DNA of 64,000 nucleotides, from positions 1,381,160-1,445,159 of the forward strand of contig NC_015435.1 of NCBI RefSeq assembly GCF_000204925.1, in the 5' to 3' direction. This document shows positions 1-8,665 of the stretch, piece after piece. The notes beneath the pieces are model-generated. The model saw only the letters and a program-made list of their open reading frames with translations. It was not told the origin of the DNA and searched no databases. The translations under genes and the position numbers were made by a program. The DNA comes from Metallosphaera cuprina Ar-4. GTDB taxonomy: Archaea > Thermoproteota > Thermoprotei_A > Sulfolobales > Sulfolobaceae. Numbering within the stretch: position 1 is the stretch's first letter; each line of letters opens with the position of its first letter.

Positions 1-1
1 G

Positions 2-826
2 GTATCACTTAGATTAAAGGTGAGGTCTCCTCTCAACAAACTCCAGAAACTTTATGCAGAAATGACAGAGTTTTCAATGAACTCCCTGTTTCGCGGACGA
101 TTTATCAGAAATCTTCCCATTTTCCCCAACGGCTCTGCTTTCGCGATAACAAGGGATGCTCTGAATAGGATAGGAGGATGGAAGGAAAATAAGGTAGCTG
201 AGGACCTGGAAATAGGTATCAGGATGTATCTCAAAGGGCTTAGAGTTAGTTACGCTGACGATGTTTTGGTAACCACACTTGCCCCTTACTCATGGAGAGA
301 TTTCTTCGAACAGATGAAAAGATGGGCCTACGGTTCAGGTGAACTTTTCCCATATAGCCTCTCAATGATAAGGAAGGGTATAAGAGGTATAGAAGGTACT
401 CTTTATGCGAACCAATGGGGCATCTATCCTTTACTTCTAGTTGGATTGCTGGTCTTAGGCCTTCTCTCTGGATTATTAAGGTCTTCTCCATTCTATTGGC
501 TTGCATCTTTGTCCACGTTTCTGGTCATAACGTTTGTTTTCTCATTAAGAAGCAAGACAAGAGAGTACGACATGAGGATACCAGCTTTGACAATTTCCGC
601 ATTTTCGGTAGGTTATTTCTCAGGACTGATAAGGCTTAAGTTCAAATGGAAAGTGACGCCAAAGATCGTAAACTCCATAAAAGATGTAGATAGTGACTGG
701 ATTCCAATAGAGGCGAACGTTCTCTCATTTCTTTTCTTCGTCTCAGGTCTCGTTTCCCTATCGAATCAACCGTTTCAAGCCATAATATTGTTTATAATAT
801 CAATTTTATTACTAATTATACCGTAA
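2..826 (+). CDS. Glycosyltransferase family 2, C-terminal part (cut by window edge)
   Basis: The reading frame is open to the left window edge, so the 5' part of the gene lies outside. The visible 274 residues hold the second half of a GT-A fold: an acceptor-side acidic motif (AEDLEIGIRMYLKG) and the Q-x-x-R-W-type motif (QMKRWAYGSGE) of membrane-associated processive or polyprenyl-linked GT2 enzymes. Four or so hydrophobic segments follow, with a polar stretch before the last ones. The likely role is transfer of a sugar from a nucleotide- or dolichol-linked donor at the cytoplasmic membrane; the substrate cannot be told. It converges with the secretion ATPase on the other strand and their stop-codon ends overlap by 11 bp. 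Confidence 0.75.
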   Translation, partial: VSLRLKVRSPLNKLQKLYAEMTEFSMNSLFRGRFIRNLPIFPNGSAFAITRDALNRIGGWKENKVAEDLEIGIRMYLKGLRVSYADDVLVTTLAPYSWRDFFEQMKRWAYGSGELFPYSLSMIRKGIRGIEGTLYANQWGIYPLLLVGLLVLGLLSGLLRSSPFYWLASLSTFLVITFVFSLRSKTREYDMRIPALTISAFSVGYFSGLIRLKFKWKVTPKIVNSIKDVDSDWIPIEANVLSFLFFVSGLVSLSNQPFQAIILFIISILLLIIP

Positions 827-2534
827 CCTTAATCGATGACATCCTGGAGACTTCCCTCAAGGCCTCCTCAGGTCTTAAACTGTATTTTATAATGAACTTC
901 TTAACCATCCTATAACTCTCTGAGCTCTGAACTATATCCTTTGAAGTCGCCATTAGCTTAAGATATAGGGCCCTTCTTGAAATCTCATCTTTAACTTCCT
1001 CAAGAGATCTTCCTGATTCCTCCAGTCTTGTTCTAAGTACCTTAGCGTTCTCAAGATCGACCGTATGTACGTCAACCTTAGGATCCCAGTTTACAACCCT
1101 CCTGAAGTCCGACGCTGTAACTATCTCGTCTATAGCAACTACTCTTCTTTTCAATTGAATCTTGTCACCAATCAATACAGGCAAACGCCTAACGTTAATG
1201 ATTATGTTATTCATCGGTATCCATTCGGATGGGATGTTCAATGGCGGGTTCATTAATCGCTTTACTGCACTTTCTGAATCGTAAGAGTGGAAAGTGGTAG
1301 CTCCACCATGTCCTGTTGAAAGTGCTTGGAAGAGGGTGTACGCTTCTGCACCTCTTATCTCCCCTACTACTATTATGTCAGGTCTGTATCTTAATGACAG
1401 CTTTAGTAGATCCATTAAACTTATTTCCTTGCCAGAATCGCCGTAAGCTTGCCTTGAGTACAACTGAACCCAATTTTCTTGAGCAAGCCTTATTTCTGGG
1501 ATGTCTTCTATTGATACTATCTTTAGAGACTCTTTAGCGAGGTTCAATATTGATCCAAGCATTGTAGTTTTCCCCGCACCCGTCACTCCTATGACCATCA
1601 ATGACATCCTAAGGTCTATCGAATACCATAGATAAGCAGCAGTTTCAGCGCTGATTACTCCGCTGTTCATCAAGTCAAGAATTGTTATGGGTCTTTCGCT
1701 AAATCTCCTAATAACGAATGAAGATCCCCTAGCGCTCACCTCATGTCTAAAGGTTGCAGCTATTCTATCTCCCTTCGGTAATATACCGTCAGCTATAGGA
1801 TTGGCGATCGACACGGTCTTGCCAGATAAAGATATCAATCTTAGAACCAGTTGGTCTAAAAGATCAGAACCTCTTATCGTCTTGTTTAAGACCGTCATCT
1901 CTGAGCTCAAAACTAGATTAGTTGGCACATAATCGTATTCCCTATGATAAACATAGATAGGTAACCCGATTCCACTGCAAGAAATGTCCTCAACTTTGCT
2001 GTCAGCTAAAAGCGGGGTTAAGATGTTATACCCGAACATGTTCCTCAGGAGATAATATAGAGCCACCTTTCCCTTAGTGCTTAGCTTGAACACTCCTCCT
2101 ACTTGTCCCTGAATTAGATTCATAGATGGCATTTTAGAGTTTGCGTCTAACAGGATCTTAGCTACGTCTATAGATTCTTCCTTACTTAACAAGGATCTTT
2201 CTATTTCTCTAATTAAAAAGATATAGATATTAAATATGTTTTCGTCTATTGGAGGTTCAACTAGGACGTATCTAAATATTCCTTTATCCTGGTCGAAGAC
2301 AATGAAAGTGTGAGGGTTAGCCACGGATAATTCCATGTTGTGAGATGCAAAAGATGACTTCACATTAGATGGCAAAAGATTAGACATATCAATTTCATAT
2401 TCTGACATTATTTCAGGAAGTTCTTCGTAAGGTACAGTTATTGGATAAAGGCTAATAGGGAGGTCATCAATATTCAATTCATTGTTCTTAGATGTACCTC
2501 TCTTTGGCAAGGAGATTTGAAAGTTTAACTTCAT
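816..2534 (-). CDS. Type II/IV secretion ATPase (archaeal VirB11/TadA/GspE-like)
   Basis: A 572-residue secretion ATPase of the family that powers archaeal pili and archaella. The N-terminal ~280 residues form the usual substrate/ring domain. The Walker A loop GVTGAGKT lies near residue 315, an aspartate-box/Walker B region (DIIVVGEIRG) near 383 and the histidine box (HGGATTFHS) near 408. It lies 117 bp downstream of a TadC/GspF-like membrane protein on the same strand, so the two probably form one pilus or secretion motor. No prepilin or peptidase gene is next to it. In known Sulfolobales pilus loci (ups, aap) the ATPase usually precedes the membrane protein; here the order is reversed. I cannot assign it to Ups, Aap or Bas. 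Confidence 0.88.
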   Translation of the reverse strand: MKLNFQISLPKRGTSKNNELNIDDLPISLYPITVPYEELPEIMSEYEIDMSNLLPSNVKSSFASHNMELSVANPHTFIVFDQDKGIFRYVLVEPPIDENIFNIYIFLIREIERSLLSKEESIDVAKILLDANSKMPSMNLIQGQVGGVFKLSTKGKVALYYLLRNMFGYNILTPLLADSKVEDISCSGIGLPIYVYHREYDYVPTNLVLSSEMTVLNKTIRGSDLLDQLVLRLISLSGKTVSIANPIADGILPKGDRIAATFRHEVSARGSSFVIRRFSERPITILDLMNSGVISAETAAYLWYSIDLRMSLMVIGVTGAGKTTMLGSILNLAKESLKIVSIEDIPEIRLAQENWVQLYSRQAYGDSGKEISLMDLLKLSLRYRPDIIVVGEIRGAEAYTLFQALSTGHGGATTFHSYDSESAVKRLMNPPLNIPSEWIPMNNIIINVRRLPVLIGDKIQLKRRVVAIDEIVTASDFRRVVNWDPKVDVHTVDLENAKVLRTRLEESGRSLEEVKDEISRRALYLKLMATSKDIVQSSESYRMVKKFIIKYSLRPEEALREVSRMSSIKVTV

Positions 2535-2651
2535 GCTAAATATTGTTATAATTAGCTATTATATAAACTTCTCTTTTTCAATTAAGGGTAAATAGAGAGT
2601 TTCAAGTACAATTAGTTAAAGGATGAAGATTAAGAATACTTGGTGACTCTC

Positions 2652-4499
2652 TCATCCGCTTGGCGCTACAGATGGACCGAACGTAAAGTGAACATGAATG
2701 ATGATTATCATTAGTATTGCAGTGATAACCACCATAATTGCTGAGTGAATAAATCCTGAGGCAACTTTTCCATGTCCTAGCTTTCCAACTAGTAAGCCAG
2801 CAACGAATGCGTTTATCATACTGGTTATTGTAGTTATGAAAACCGCCTCTGGTAACAGTACCTTAGCTTCACCAAGAGCTCCAGATGAGAAAGCGAAGGA
2901 ATTACTGGTTATTAATCCTAGGATTGCGGCGGACAGAAAGTTTACAGCTATGATTGAAATTATCACTCCTATATAGGGTGTATAAAGTAAGATCTTGACC
3001 TTACTTTCATATTGTCTTTTTATCTTTATTTGAGTTTCCACCTGCTCAGCCAGGCTTTCAATAGTTTCAGGTGTAAGGCTACCAATATCTATCATGTCAG
3101 CTATGGATACTAACGAAATCCTTGAAGTAAAATCAAGGATCTCTTCCACTCCTTTTATGAAAGCGTCTCTCAAAGGATAGCCAAGCGAGATGTATCCACT
3201 TATTTTTTTCAAAATATTAGATAGTTTACCCATTTCAGGACTGTTCTTTATGTTTTCTATAATCGTTTCTGGAGACAAGCCCGCCCTTATTCCTTCTGAA
3301 ATAGCCCTCAGTAAACTAACTACATATGGGTCATAACCTGTGCCTTTTTTCAACTCTCTTGATGTTATGATAGCTGGGGGTACTGACGCTATCAAAAAGG
3401 CTATCATCATTATTAGTGAAATCGCCGTAACGTCGTTAGTGTTACCCGAGAGCGTGAGGAAGGGAATGAGCTCCTTCGTCAAGCCTAACAAAACAAACAT
3501 AGTAATAAGGCCTACCCCTAGGGAGACATAAAACACTCTATAGGATGAGACCTTCCTTTCCGGGAACCTCATTTGGGATTGCTCTACCATCAAAATGAAA
3601 ACTCCATCAACCAAGGGAAGAATTAAGACCAGAATTGCCCCGAATACGTTTAAAGGAATGGACCCTCCCACAATCCCAGGGAATAGAGCCTCCAGAAGCA
3701 GAATTAGAAAGAACGTGATGTAACCAGAGGCCAACCAAATTACGTAGGTTTCTCCCACTCCTGATAGCTTATCAGCAGCTATGTCGGCAGCTAATTCTAA
3801 TTGTCTTAAAATGTCCTTAGCTTTTGCCGATACGGTGTCTAGAACGGGTGCTCCGCTCCTCACAGCCGAAACGTAACTTAGGAGAAAGTCATTGAGTATC
3901 CTTGAAGGTGACACTTTAATAGCTCTTAGGAGGGCGTCCTCTACGCTCTCTCCAAGGAAATCAATTCTCTTTGATACGTAAAGCGTCAGCTGATTAATAT
4001 AATTAAAGGCGGTCGTTTTAGATAATCTCTCAAAGAGGATCCTTGGACTAAGGCCAGACTTAAGGAAAATTGTGAAGACGGCCGAGAACGCGGCGCTTTC
4101 CGCATCTAAGCCTATTCTTCTATTCTCTATAGTCTGTGAGATATTAACGTTAAGTAAAAGATAGGTCACTGGAGGAATTATTACGGCAAACATTAACAAC
4201 ATAAGTCCTAGCACAGCAAATTTAGCCAATCTGTAAACCAAATACAACTTAACTATAATGTAAATGCCAAAGAAGGCGAGAAGAGCCGAAAACGCTGAGG
4301 AGATACTTAAGTAAAAGAAGATCTGCGCTGCAAATATTCTAGGATCGATTGAGAGGCCCGCCATGAGTAGTTTTTTCTCTACGCTTTTAGATATTGACTT
4401 TACGATTCCAAGTTCGTAAAAGTTTCCTATTATACCTAACGATTGTCTGTTAGATGGTTTAGTAGCTTGATTTCCTCTTCTCCATCCTTTAAATGCCAT
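2652..4499 (-). CDS. TadC/GspF-family pilus assembly membrane protein
   Basis: A 615-residue polytopic membrane protein and the platform partner of the downstream ATPase. Two copies of the T2SSF/TadC cytoplasmic helical domain are visible. The first is near residues 130-250 (AESAAFSAVFTIFLKSGLSP) and the second near 390-510 (LLRAISEGIRAGLSPETI). Pairs of hydrophobic helices separate them. This duplicated layout matches archaeal FlaJ/UpsF/AapF proteins, although it is longer than typical FlaJ. It would anchor the ATPase at the cytoplasmic membrane and drive subunit extrusion. The ATG at 4499 is followed by a basic N-terminus (MAFKGWRRG). Confidence 0.85.
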   Translation of the reverse strand: MAFKGWRRGNQATKPSNRQSLGIIGNFYELGIVKSISKSVEKKLLMAGLSIDPRIFAAQIFFYLSISSAFSALLAFFGIYIIVKLYLVYRLAKFAVLGLMLLMFAVIIPPVTYLLLNVNISQTIENRRIGLDAESAAFSAVFTIFLKSGLSPRILFERLSKTTAFNYINQLTLYVSKRIDFLGESVEDALLRAIKVSPSRILNDFLLSYVSAVRSGAPVLDTVSAKAKDILRQLELAADIAADKLSGVGETYVIWLASGYITFFLILLLEALFPGIVGGSIPLNVFGAILVLILPLVDGVFILMVEQSQMRFPERKVSSYRVFYVSLGVGLITMFVLLGLTKELIPFLTLSGNTNDVTAISLIMMIAFLIASVPPAIITSRELKKGTGYDPYVVSLLRAISEGIRAGLSPETIIENIKNSPEMGKLSNILKKISGYISLGYPLRDAFIKGVEEILDFTSRISLVSIADMIDIGSLTPETIESLAEQVETQIKIKRQYESKVKILLYTPYIGVIISIIAVNFLSAAILGLITSNSFAFSSGALGEAKVLLPEAVFITTITSMINAFVAGLLVGKLGHGKVASGFIHSAIMVVITAILMIIIIHVHFTFGPSVAPSG

Positions 4500-4704
4500 T
4501 AATAAGTATCTTTACTTATATGTTTAAAAATATTTCCTTTTAATTCATTTTGAGTCACTGTAGGCATATTATCATTGTGTAATAAAAATAAATATACAAA
4601 TTTCAATATATAATCTGGAGTACGCCCTAATGTCCAGATAACATGAGTTATGAAAAGTGTGTCATAATAAAACAAATATTTCTTTAGAATGCATATACTC
4701 ACTT

Positions 4705-5166
4705 ATGAAGATGAACTTAGAGAGATTGCGTCGTGGCGTCTTGCGATTCCTGATATTAGATGCGCTCAATCTAAGGCCCATGCACGTTTATGAAATAATG
4801 AAGACTATTGAAACTAGATTTAATGGAGTTTATAAACCGAGCCCAGGATCAATTTATCCAGTTTTAAAGAGCTTAATCAAGGAAGGCTCGGTGACAGTAG
4901 TCGAGAAGGATGGTAAAAAGGTTTACAAATTGACTGAGGACGGAGAGCAAAAGTGGGCTGAGGCTAAAGCTCACGTTAAGCACTTCTTCTCAAACACGAA
5001 TTATAGAAGATTGGCCTCAGAACTATTCGATTTAAGCCTTGTATTATATAACTATAGGTCTAAACTTGAAAAACCGGAAGTATTTCATGACGTTGACTTA
5101 GTTTTGATGGAATGTAGAAAAAAGATAGAGATGATCCTTGAGGATCATAACAAAGAGGTCAGTTGA
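4705..5166 (+). CDS. PadR-family transcriptional regulator
   Basis: A winged-helix repressor-type regulator of 153 residues. The N-terminal PadR signature is clear: RRGVLRFLILDALNLRPMHV, then YEIMKTIETRFNG, PSPGSIYPVLKSLIKEG and the wing (VTVVEKDGKKVYKLTEDG). The C-terminal helices should dimerise. A longer reading frame begins at 4657, but the ATG at 4705 gives the normal PadR N-terminus (MKMNLERLRRG). AT-rich promoter sequence with TATA-like elements lies just before it. The gene is divergent from the pilus-motor pair, so control of that pair or of itself is possible but unproven. Its 3' end overlaps the convergent thiN by 22 bp. Confidence 0.87.
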   Translation: MKMNLERLRRGVLRFLILDALNLRPMHVYEIMKTIETRFNGVYKPSPGSIYPVLKSLIKEGSVTVVEKDGKKVYKLTEDGEQKWAEAKAHVKHFFSNTNYRRLASELFDLSLVLYNYRSKLEKPEVFHDVDLVLMECRKKIEMILEDHNKEVS

Positions 5167-5684
5167 AGAGCTTTATTCACAACCTCTTGAGGGGTCTTAC
5201 CTAACACGAATAGTCCCGGCTCCTTTCCAAGATCTCCCTTATCTACAATGAACTCTGGTATCCTTCCGAGGTCACTAAACGCTTTTTCAATCATGAAGTT
5301 CATTGTTTTCTTCTCTAACCTTTTTCTCTCAGCGGGCTCAGTCGTCCTATCAAAAACGTAAGGATTGAGACCGAAGAATTGTGGGTAAAGCGCTAGATTC
5401 ATCGCGCTTCTAATGTTGGGATCAAACTTCATACTCGTTAAGATGACCCTGGCTATATGGTCTGATGCTCCAAACGCTGGAGGAAGGCAATATATTACCT
5501 TGTTGAAGGCCACAGTTAATCTGCCAGGTATTGCAGCCACGTCATAAGTGTCCTGCGCGTTCACTAAAGCGTATCCTACGTTTGTCCTAATCTCAGGAAT
5601 TAACAAAAATGATTTATCATTGGAAACGAAACGCTTAACGGCCTCTTCAAGGTCACGTAGAACCTGAGCTCTCTCTTCAATCAT
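5145..5684 (-). CDS. thiN: Thiamine-phosphate synthase, ThiN type (stand-alone)
   Basis: ThiN condenses HMP-pyrophosphate with hydroxyethylthiazole phosphate to make thiamine monophosphate, replacing ThiE in many archaea. The 179 residues follow the ThiN family closely: IPEIRTNVGYAL, a DVAAIPGRL segment, FGASDHIARVILTSMKFDP, an RSAMNL helix, and the C-terminal VDKGDLGKEPGLFVLGKTP. ThiN is usually fused to ThiD or to a DNA-binding domain (ThiR). Here nothing precedes the ThiN domain except about 25 helical residues, so it is probably the free-standing enzyme. No other thiamine gene is in the window and no TPP riboswitch is visible upstream. Confidence 0.85.
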   Translation of the reverse strand: MIEERAQVLRDLEEAVKRFVSNDKSFLLIPEIRTNVGYALVNAQDTYDVAAIPGRLTVAFNKVIYCLPPAFGASDHIARVILTSMKFDPNIRSAMNLALYPQFFGLNPYVFDRTTEPAERKRLEKKTMNFMIEKAFSDLGRIPEFIVDKGDLGKEPGLFVLGKTPQEVVNKALQLTSLL

Positions 5685-5907
5685 AGGGAAACCTAGATTA
5701 TCTGAATCATAAAACTTACTAGATCTTTGCCAATTTCTTTCGAGTTAACGCATCGATTGAGATAACTATATTGAGCGGTACCAGGACTCTTTCCATTTCA
5801 AACATTTCAACGGGTTAATCTTCATCCACAGATACGTTAAAAGTTCCCGGCAGGTCACTTCAACTTTCGATAAACCTAGTTAAGGTAATGAAATTCTAAT
5901 ATATCTT

Positions 5908-6291
5908 TTATTTTATGATATAATCAGGGACTATAAATATAGCTATAAGTATGTTAATCAAAACTATAAGTGAAAGTATCGTATAAAGCAGATCTCTGTT
6001 CTTAAGGAAATCTCCAATTAGTAAAATTACCCTGATAATGGGTGTGGCTATAAGAACAATTAATCCCAGATAAACGAATGAAAGGCCATCCAATTTCTGA
6101 ACTCCTTGTACAACCTTCTCAGGAGTGGTGGTTGAAGTGTTGATAAACGAGTGAACGTTACCTATCTGCTCTAGTGTGAATCCCTGAGCTCCATCATGAA
6201 CAAATATAAGGACCACCCCAATAATGATCAGAAGTATGCTTGCTACGACCCCCACGATGAGAGAGTAACTTATAACGTCCTCTACTTCCAT
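5908..6291 (-). CDS. DUF1634 membrane protein
   Basis: A 127-residue protein with three predicted membrane helices (about 8-30, 70-90 and 100-122) and a short external loop. It matches DUF1634, a family that commonly sits next to TauE/SafE-type permeases and is thought to be an accessory subunit. Its start codon overlaps the stop region of the upstream permease gene at 6291, so the two are translationally coupled. The function of DUF1634 itself is unknown. Confidence 0.75.
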   Translation of the reverse strand: MEVEDVISYSLIVGVVASILLIIIGVVLIFVHDGAQGFTLEQIGNVHSFINTSTTTPEKVVQGVQKLDGLSFVYLGLIVLIATPIIRVILLIGDFLKNRDLLYTILSLIVLINILIAIFIVPDYIIK

Positions 6292-7154
6292 TATAACACC
6301 CCCAATCCTCTTAGAATCATCTGCACGCCTAGGAATCCTAGTATAATTAGAAACACTGCTCTTATTCTCTTGTTCTTCATCCTTACTAGAACTCTAGTTC
6401 CAATTAGTGACCCCATTAAGACACCTATCGCAGTTGGAGCCGCAAGGAACGGTTGTATGTAACCTAGGGCCCAATATATCCCGCTACCCGTTGCTGCAGT
6501 GACTCCAATCATAAAGTTACTGGTAGTGGTTGTAACTTTCATCGGGAGGTTCATTGCGTAATCCATACCTATAACCTTGAGAGCTCCTGAACCTATACCC
6601 AACAAACCAGAAATGAAACCTGCAAAGAACATCACAATGAGACCCAACCACCATCTTACCCCCCAGTACTTAACCGTTGTGTTATTTGCAGGATCGAAGT
6701 ATTCACCGTATAGATTTAACGCTTTAGTGGTCCAGTCTGGAGGTTTAGGTGTGGGGAACTCTCCCTTCATCTTTTTCAAAGTAGGATAAATTGAAAATAG
6801 GAGGACAATTCCAAATATGATGTAAACTAAATACTGCAAACGCAGTGAGTAAATGTATGCCACAGTTAACGATCCGACTATAGATCCTGCTGTCGTGGCT
6901 ATCTCAAGGGAAATACCTATCCTAACGCTAGTTATCCTTTCCTTTACGTAAGCTGAGGCTGATCCACTAGAAGTAGCGATTGTGGAGATCAGACTTGAGC
7001 CCGTGGCGTAAATTATGGGTATTCCTAGGTAGAGTGTTAGGATGGGAACCAAGACCGTACCTCCGCCGAGACCAGTGAGTGAACCAAGGAAACCTGCTAA
7101 CATGCTAAAAATTAATATCGATAAAAAAGTTAGTATGATACTCATACTGATCAC
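6291..7154 (-). CDS. TauE/SafE family sulfite/organosulfonate-type exporter
   Basis: A 287-residue polytopic membrane protein with the duplicated TauE/SafE repeats. The N-terminal repeat has the glycine-rich motif GSLTGLGGGTVLVPIL and the second has GFISGLLGIGSGALKV. About eight hydrophobic helices are present, with a roughly 40-residue cytosolic loop (LKKMKGEFPTPKPPDW...) in the middle. Members export sulfite, sulfonates or related anions. In a sulfur-metabolising acidophile a role in sulfur oxyanion traffic is plausible but not shown. It leads a two-gene operon with DUF1634. Confidence 0.85.
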   Translation of the reverse strand: MISMSIILTFLSILIFSMLAGFLGSLTGLGGGTVLVPILTLYLGIPIIYATGSSLISTIATSSGSASAYVKERITSVRIGISLEIATTAGSIVGSLTVAYIYSLRLQYLVYIIFGIVLLFSIYPTLKKMKGEFPTPKPPDWTTKALNLYGEYFDPANNTTVKYWGVRWWLGLIVMFFAGFISGLLGIGSGALKVIGMDYAMNLPMKVTTTTSNFMIGVTAATGSGIYWALGYIQPFLAAPTAIGVLMGSLIGTRVLVRMKNKRIRAVFLIILGFLGVQMILRGLGVL

Positions 7155-7287
7155 AGAGTCTAGGGGCTAATGAGTTTTTAAAACCATTCGTTACCTTATT
7201 GTCCAAAGGGTTTCATTGGTTGAGAAAAACACATTTGAAAGAACTATAAAACACACCTTTAATTAGCTTTAATGTGCATATTATGAT

Positions 7288-7551
7288 ATGAACGGAATCA
7301 AAGCTGGCTATCTTAAGTTAAAGGAATTAGTGGGTGACGCTTGGGCATTTAAACAAGAGGACCAATATACGTTAGTAGGTGTAAATCAAGTATCGTGTAA
7401 GGAGAAAACGAAGATAGTCGACGCGGTATTGAACGAAGTCTATAAGTACGGAGATGAGTTTTATATAACCGTTCTACTCTTAAGTATCGAATCGTTTGAG
7501 AGGATAAAAGGATCCTTAGGAGAGGATATTACTAACGAACTAAGAGAATAG
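7288..7551 (+). CDS. Hypothetical 87-residue protein
   Basis: A small soluble protein with mixed alpha/beta character. The C-terminal half (YITVLLLSIESFERIKGSLGEDI) faintly recalls the tail of MNT-type nucleotidyltransferases, but the G-S-x-D motif is absent and I do not assign a function. It has its own promoter region in the divergent gap after tauE (AT-rich around 7255-7280) and is convergent with the AbrB/PhoU gene. Codon use looks like that of its neighbours. Confidence 0.55.
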   Translation: MNGIKAGYLKLKELVGDAWAFKQEDQYTLVGVNQVSCKEKTKIVDAVLNEVYKYGDEFYITVLLLSIESFERIKGSLGEDITNELRE

Positions 7552-7629
7552 TATCGCTCATCGAAGGTACATTAACATCTACATTGAGAACGATTCAGAT
7601 CCTAGTTTGGCTTTCTGAGCGGTTTGCTT

Positions 7630-8544
7630 TTATGCGAAATCGTAAAGCCTAACGCTTTTGTTAACTGCGTTATCCATCATTGCTATGCAGTATGAGCCCA
7701 TTCTGACCATTTCCTTACCAGCTTCAGTTTTAGGAGCTCCCTTTTCTAGCTCTCTAAAGCCCTCCCTAACTTTCCCCATATTAGAGAGATCCTCAGTTAA
7801 GAACATATTTGTAGAGATTAAGAATATTTCCCTTAGTTTCTCAAAAAATTCAAAGATTTCGTTTAGCTCCTCTTGACTTATCTCCCTCAGGAAAAGCATT
7901 AGATGAGTTATGAACCTGCCGAGGTCCCTGAGTGCGACTGCAAAAAGTATGATATCTTTTGGATATATGTGAAAGTTAACTTCGTCATCCCTTTGAACCC
8001 CTACGGCTATCATCCTTACTAGGAGTCTATAATCCTTATTAAGTATGCTAACTCTTGCTAGTAGATCCTCTCTCATCTCATTTGTAAAGTTCTTAAAGAG
8101 AAGCTCAACGTCTCCCAAAATAGTCTCAATTTTTTTCACAAACTGTCTCATCGATTCTATCAAGTCGTTTGAGACGCTAACGTTAATCCTAAAGGAGATG
8201 CTGTCGAACGTTTCAGTTTCGATCTCCAATCCATAGCATTGAAGTTGCAACTCTCTTAACTCTCTCTTAACATCCAATGGTATTACAGAATTTGACTTAA
8301 TGACTATTCTGTTAAGACCTTGCATGTAATAGGTTATTACAAGGTATTTCGTGCTTTCAAGATCTTTAAGTTCAATAACTTTTTCTAGGGTCGGTTTGAT
8401 AGGAGGTCTTATCTTAAGGCCGTCATATACTTCGTAAACCTTTAGCTCACTTTTCACATCCAAGTTCATTTTCCTGACCCAATCACTAGGCAAGGAAATT
8501 ATGTAGCTACCTCCCTTGATCTTTTGTAGTCTCCTCTTATCCAT
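7630..8544 (-). CDS. AbrB (SpoVT)-PhoU domain regulator
   Basis: A 304-residue protein. Residues 1-45 form a swapped-hairpin AbrB DNA-binding domain (RRLQKIKGGSYIISLPSDWVRKMNL). Two PhoU-like helical bundles follow, recognisable by RQFVKKIETILGDVELLF and by the C-terminal REGFRELEKGAPKTEAGKEMVRMGSY region split over helices. This architecture is widespread in archaea and is usually annotated as a phosphate-uptake regulator. No phosphate transporter lies nearby, so the target is unknown. The gene is monocistronic. Confidence 0.85.
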   Translation of the reverse strand: MDKRRLQKIKGGSYIISLPSDWVRKMNLDVKSELKVYEVYDGLKIRPPIKPTLEKVIELKDLESTKYLVITYYMQGLNRIVIKSNSVIPLDVKRELRELQLQCYGLEIETETFDSISFRINVSVSNDLIESMRQFVKKIETILGDVELLFKNFTNEMREDLLARVSILNKDYRLLVRMIAVGVQRDDEVNFHIYPKDIILFAVALRDLGRFITHLMLFLREISQEELNEIFEFFEKLREIFLISTNMFLTEDLSNMGKVREGFRELEKGAPKTEAGKEMVRMGSYCIAMMDNAVNKSVRLYDFA

Positions 8545-8665
8545 ATGGTTATTTACAAAGATATTTATTTAAAAGATTATGTATTAGATTGAATCTATTA
8601 TATATGGATATATAAAACTAACAACAAGAATATGGAGTTCTAGGTATCCATCGAAAGAAGTGTCT

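Noticed and set aside
4499-4702. 67-residue frame on the minus strand whose stop overlaps the TadC start (TAATG)
   Set aside because: The overlap looks like coupling, but the peptide has no family character, its DNA is AT-rich promoter sequence, and its start lies in the PadR promoter.
5685-5907. Possible TPP riboswitch or C/D RNA upstream of thiN
   Set aside because: No TPP riboswitch core is visible; a GGATGA box has no CTGA at proper spacing.
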